DNA from: Plantactinospora alkalitolerans
GTDB lineage: Bacteria; Actinomycetota; Actinomycetes; Mycobacteriales; Micromonosporaceae
Direction: 5' to 3'
Length of the DNA stretch: 32,568 nt
Assembly: GCF_015690345.1 (NCBI RefSeq)
Contig: NZ_JADPUN010000272.1
Span: forward strand, 1-32,568
The notes under the pieces: model-generated
What the model saw: only the letters and a program-made list of their open reading frames with translations
Told to the model about the DNA's origin: nothing
Databases searched by the model: none
Shown: piece by piece, positions 29,879 to 32,568 of the stretch
How the letters are laid out: each line of letters opens with the position of its first letter
Numbering within the stretch: the first letter of the stretch is position 1
Position numbers and translations under genes: made by a program

Positions 29879-31144
29879 TCATATGTTCAACAGGCCGCCG
29901 TTGCGTAGGGCGTCGTCCTTGATCGCGATAAGATTCGCGGAGACGTACGGGATGTTGTGCGTCTGGTGCCATTCGCTCGGAAAGTACGTGACCAACCGGG
30001 ACGCCTGGAATCGGCAATTGATTCCAGGCACAAATCGAGAATAGTTGGCGTCCGTGAAATACCAGAACGAGTTTTCGTTGTAGAACGCCACATGCGTCGG
30101 ATCCTGGTACGCACCCCGACCGTCGGTGCTAGGCGTCAGCGACAACAGCATCCCGTTCGGCGCAAGCAGTCGGTACAACTCGCTGAACAGTGCGACTTTG
30201 TCCGGAATGTGTTCCAGGAAATCCACAGCTCGAATGACTCCGACGCTGCCGTCCGGCAGATCGACGCCCTTCGTTATGTCGCATACCATGTCGACGCCCG
30301 GCCCGTCGCGGTAGTCCAGACCGAGATATCCTTCCGGCTTGTTGTGGGCCGCGCCCAGATCGAGCGCCAGGAGTCCCTGCCGCCGTGACCAGGTCAGCAC
30401 ATTCTGTTGAATGTTCCGATCGTAGATCTCCACCGTACGCTGTTGGATACGGGCGTTGAGATCCGGAATGCGCTGCGTGTTCTTGGCATGCATGCGCTGC
30501 AGGTACAGGCACTTCTGAATGTGATGGAACTCGCTCACCTGGTAGATCCGAGCCATGAGATCGGCGTCGTCCGCGACGTCGAACGACTCGTCGTATCCGC
30601 CGACCTTCTCGTAGATATCCCGGCGGAAGGCCCGCACATGGTTCGGTGCGTACCAGATGTAGCTCACATTGTGCGGCGTGGGCGGCAATGCCCGGCAGAC
30701 AAGCACCTCGCGGCCGTCCACCTTCTCATCGTAGTGACGCCAGCCGAATGAACTCGCGAAACGGTCTTCGCAGCGGCTGCCGTCCTCCTGGATCTGCGCG
30801 GTGTCGCTGTAGACGAACCCCACCTCCGGATTGGAGTCGAAGGCGTCGACGATTTCTTGCAGACAGTCGCTGCTGAGCAGATCGTCGTCGTCAAGCTCGA
30901 CCAGGATGTCCCCGGCAGCCTCGGCACAGGCGTACCCCTTCACGGCGCCAACGCCGTTCAGGTTGTCCTGGACAATGAGCCGGATCCGATCGTCGTGCCT
31001 CTCGGGCCGCCAACGAGACCCCTGGTTGAGAACGACCACCCATTCCCAGTCGGTGAAAGTCTGCGCGACCAGTGATCGGAAACATTCGTCGATGAAACGG
31101 GTGCGGTTGCTCCCTGTGAAGACCGTTACGCGCGGTGTATGCAT
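29879..31144 (-). CDS. Glycosyltransferase family 2 - methyltransferase fusion
   Basis: 421 residues in two enzymes. Residues ~1-225 are a GT2 domain: RVTVFTGSNRTRFIDECFRSLVAQTFTDWEWVVVLNQGS, the DxD-like LVELDDDDLLSSDCLQEIV, and the acceptor region RDIYEKVGGYDESFDVADDADLMARI. Residues ~255-415 are a class I methyltransferase: LLALDLGAAHNKPEGYLGLDYRDG, CDITKGVDLPDGSVGVIRAVDFLEHIPDKVALFSELYRLLAPNGMLLSLTPS. One polypeptide may add and then methylate a sugar. The ATG at 31144 is fixed by a seven-base ribosome-binding site AGGTGAT at 31158-31152; the GTG at 31156 is less likely. Base composition is visibly less GC-rich than neighbouring genes. It is the third gene of the collagen-like operon. Confidence 0.88.
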   Translation of the reverse strand: MHTPRVTVFTGSNRTRFIDECFRSLVAQTFTDWEWVVVLNQGSRWRPERHDDRIRLIVQDNLNGVGAVKGYACAEAAGDILVELDDDDLLSSDCLQEIVDAFDSNPEVGFVYSDTAQIQEDGSRCEDRFASSFGWRHYDEKVDGREVLVCRALPPTPHNVSYIWYAPNHVRAFRRDIYEKVGGYDESFDVADDADLMARIYQVSEFHHIQKCLYLQRMHAKNTQRIPDLNARIQQRTVEIYDRNIQQNVLTWSRRQGLLALDLGAAHNKPEGYLGLDYRDGPGVDMVCDITKGVDLPDGSVGVIRAVDFLEHIPDKVALFSELYRLLAPNGMLLSLTPSTDGRGAYQDPTHVAFYNENSFWYFTDANYSRFVPGINCRFQASRLVTYFPSEWHQTHNIPYVSANLIAIKDDALRNGGLLNI

Positions 31145-31151
31145 TGAGTCA

Positions 31152-31158
31152 ATCACCT
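31152..31158 (-). promoter_or_regulatory. Strong ribosome-binding site overlapping the TPR stop codon
   Basis: AGGTGAT on the minus strand is a perfect seven-base complement to the 16S rRNA 3' end, with seven bases to the ATG at 31144. It contains the TGA stop of the TPR lipoprotein gene, so ribosomes ending there are placed to start the GT-MT gene. Confidence 0.7.
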
Positions 31159-31773
31159 ACCCGCCGGAGCCGAGGACCGAGTAGTCGGGCGGTACTTCGC
31201 CGGAACGGCCGAGGTGAGCCCCTTGTCCAGCCGGATCGCCGCCCTGAAGGCGTCCCGCGCTGCCGCGTTGTCACCGGATTGGGACAGCAGCATGCCCAGC
31301 CGGAGGTAGGCGGTTGACGACTTGTTGTCGATCGACACGACCTTGCGGTAGATGTCCATCGACGTCGTCGGGGCCGTACCTTCCAGTGCAATGGCCTTGT
31401 TGTAAAGGGCCGGCTTGTAGTTGGCGTCAGCCGCCAATGCCTTGTCGTAGTTGCTGATCGCCTCGTCGGCCTTGTTGCGCGACTGGGCGATGAAGCCCAG
31501 GTTGAACCAGGCGAACTTGTTGTTGACCTCGGCGGCCAGCAGCTTCTCGAAGGTGGCCTTCGCCGCGTCCAAGTTGCCAGCCTGGCCCTGCTCGACACCA
31601 AGCTTCAGCAGATCCGCCGGCGCGGTCCCGGTGTTGGCGCCGCCATTTGCCTTGTCGCTGTTGCCGGAATTGCTCGTCTGTGGCCTTTCGGCAGGCTTCT
31701 CGCTGCATGCTGCGACTCCGGCTAGCAGGACCGCACCACAGGCGAGTAACCCGAATATCTGACGCGTGCTCAT
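31153..31773 (-). CDS. TPR-repeat lipoprotein
   Basis: 206 residues. The lipobox LLAGVAAC (Cys23) marks a lipoprotein attached to the outer face of the membrane. After a Ser/Asn/Gly-rich linker come about four tetratricopeptide-type helix pairs: LLKLGVEQGQAGNLDAAKATFEKLLA, KFAWFNLGFIAQSRNKADEAISNYDKALAADANYKPALYNKAIAL, SMDIYRKVVSIDNKSSTAYLRLGMLLSQSGDNAAARDAFRAAIRLD. TPR domains hold proteins together. AAGGAGGAG precedes the ATG, which overlaps the stop of the collagen-like gene by four bases (ATGA). The gene is therefore coupled to both neighbours and may recruit the collagen-like protein or its modifying enzyme. Confidence 0.88.
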   Translation of the reverse strand: MSTRQIFGLLACGAVLLAGVAACSEKPAERPQTSNSGNSDKANGGANTGTAPADLLKLGVEQGQAGNLDAAKATFEKLLAAEVNNKFAWFNLGFIAQSRNKADEAISNYDKALAADANYKPALYNKAIALEGTAPTTSMDIYRKVVSIDNKSSTAYLRLGMLLSQSGDNAAARDAFRAAIRLDKGLTSAVPAKYRPTTRSSAPAGR

Positions 31774-32568
31774 TTCTCCTCCTTGACGGTAACGGGGCGG
31801 TCGGACTTGCTCTTCGGCAGGCTGGGCTTGCTATTGTTGGCCTTCTCCCGGCCCGACGTGTTGGCCGGAGCCCTTAACGCCACCGGTGTGGCGGGCGAGA
31901 TACAGGACACCCAGATGTCGGCGCCTCCGCCGGTAAAGGTGAACTGGTAGCCACTGATCGAGAGCGGCTGGATCAGCACAGGGTTGACGCCCGCACCCGA
32001 GAGTTGGTATCCAGTTCCGACAGCAATGTCTCCGGGCACGCACCCGAAATTGACGGGGGTGTCCGCGATCACGGTCAGCGGGCCCTGAATGTAGGCGGAC
32101 TGGATTCCGTTGCCCGCCACGCCCTGCGCGCCCTGCGCGCCCGCGTCGCCCTGCGGTCCTTGTACGCCCTGCAAACCCAGCGCACCTTGAGCGCCCAGCG
32201 CACCTTGAGCGCCCTGGGCACCTTGAGCGCCCGCGTCGCCCTGGGCACCCTGGAAACCTTGAGCACCCTGAGTTCCCTGGGCGCCTAGGTCACCTTGAGC
32301 ACCTTGACTTCCCACGTCGCCCTGGACGCCTTGGAGACCTTGAGGACCTTGGAAACCTTGAGCACCTTGAAGACCCTCGCCGCCCACAGCGCCCTGAGCG
32401 CCCTGGAACCCCTGGGCACCTTGGACCCCCACCGCACCCTGGACACCTTGAGCACCTTGAACGCCCACGTCGCCCTGAGCACCTTGAGCGCCCTCAGCGC
32501 CCACAACACCCTGGAACCCCTGGGCACCTTGAGCACCCACCGCACCCTCGGCACCTTGAGCGCCCTCA
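31770..32568 (-). CDS. Collagen-like Gly-X-Gln repeat protein (5' end missing)
   Basis: The frame is open to the window end, so the N terminus is lost. About 55 Gly-X-Y triplets remain, with units GAQ, GFQ, GVQ, GDV, GAE; Gln dominates the third position and proline is nearly absent (two GPQ). A C-terminal globular domain of ~110 residues follows: GNGIQSAYIQGPLTVIADTPVNFGCVPGDIAVGTGYQLSG, then SISGYQFTFTGGGADIWVSCISPA, with two cysteines likely bonded. A basic tail (SKPSLPKSKSDRPVTVKEEK) ends the protein. Bacterial collagen-like proteins are usually surface filaments and often glycosylated. The stop overlaps the TPR lipoprotein start (ATGA). The start given by a mid-repeat GTG at 32540 is not real. 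Confidence 0.9.
   Translation of the reverse strand, partial: EGAQGAEGAVGAQGAQGFQGVVGAEGAQGAQGDVGVQGAQGVQGAVGVQGAQGFQGAQGAVGGEGLQGAQGFQGPQGLQGVQGDVGSQGAQGDLGAQGTQGAQGFQGAQGDAGAQGAQGAQGALGAQGALGLQGVQGPQGDAGAQGAQGVAGNGIQSAYIQGPLTVIADTPVNFGCVPGDIAVGTGYQLSGAGVNPVLIQPLSISGYQFTFTGGGADIWVSCISPATPVALRAPANTSGREKANNSKPSLPKSKSDRPVTVKEEK

Noticed and set aside
29503-29922. A plus-strand 139-codon frame beginning MSYDGEGHCSG
   Set aside because: It is the complement of the secreted-protein fragment, whose minus-strand frame shows a recognisable domain end.

Overview
The window is GC-rich DNA with codon bias, leaderless -10 signals and gene families of a mycelial actinobacterium. NucS mismatch endonuclease, a fused 3-hydroxyacyl-CoA dehydrogenase, a MauE-type membrane protein and many intergenic GC-rich hairpins point to Micromonosporaceae or a close relative. 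This assignment rests on gene content, not on a database search. The first 28 bases match a Nextera/Tn5 adapter and the far end stops inside a repetitive collagen-like gene, so the window looks like a whole assembly contig or one end of it.

Layout. 1-1.5 kb: two glycosyltransferases, the first truncated by the contig end. 1.6-3.8 kb: an alpha/beta hydrolase, a small Cys/His protein, then a coupled pair of a PAS protein and a small membrane protein with a palindrome at the likely transcription start. 3.8-12 kb: a beta-helix protein divergent from a tandem array of six paralogous secreted proteins. Each has a signal peptide, about five FG-GAP/VCBS-like calcium-loop repeats, four invariant cysteines and a C-terminal cadherin/Ig-like domain. 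12-18.3 kb: a tandem-fused 3-hydroxyacyl-CoA dehydrogenase, an alpha/beta hydrolase, an FHA protein, an aldehyde dehydrogenase and a methyltransferase. 18.4-20.3 kb: a three-gene minus-strand operon encoding a Cys-rich RlpA/expansin-like protein without a signal peptide, a Tat-exported protein and a MauE/DoxX membrane protein. 20.5-29.4 kb: a WYL-regulator remnant, an AlkZ-like protein translationally coupled to a leader peptide, a membrane protein, NucS, a DUF4126 protein, a NodB deacetylase, an LtrA protein and an ABC exporter pair. 29.5-32.6 kb: a tightly coupled minus-strand operon of a collagen-like protein (5' end missing), a TPR lipoprotein and a glycosyltransferase-methyltransferase fusion, followed by a fragment of a secreted protein.

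The strongest candidates for undescribed biology are the six-member four-cysteine FG-GAP array, the DPBB/Tat/MauE operon and the collagen-like/TPR/GT-MT operon. Four copies of a hairpin element sit directly behind stop codons in the same orientation as the gene they follow, and two unrelated intergenic arrays are each eight units of 16 bp. No tRNA, rRNA, CRISPR array, transposase or phage gene was seen.
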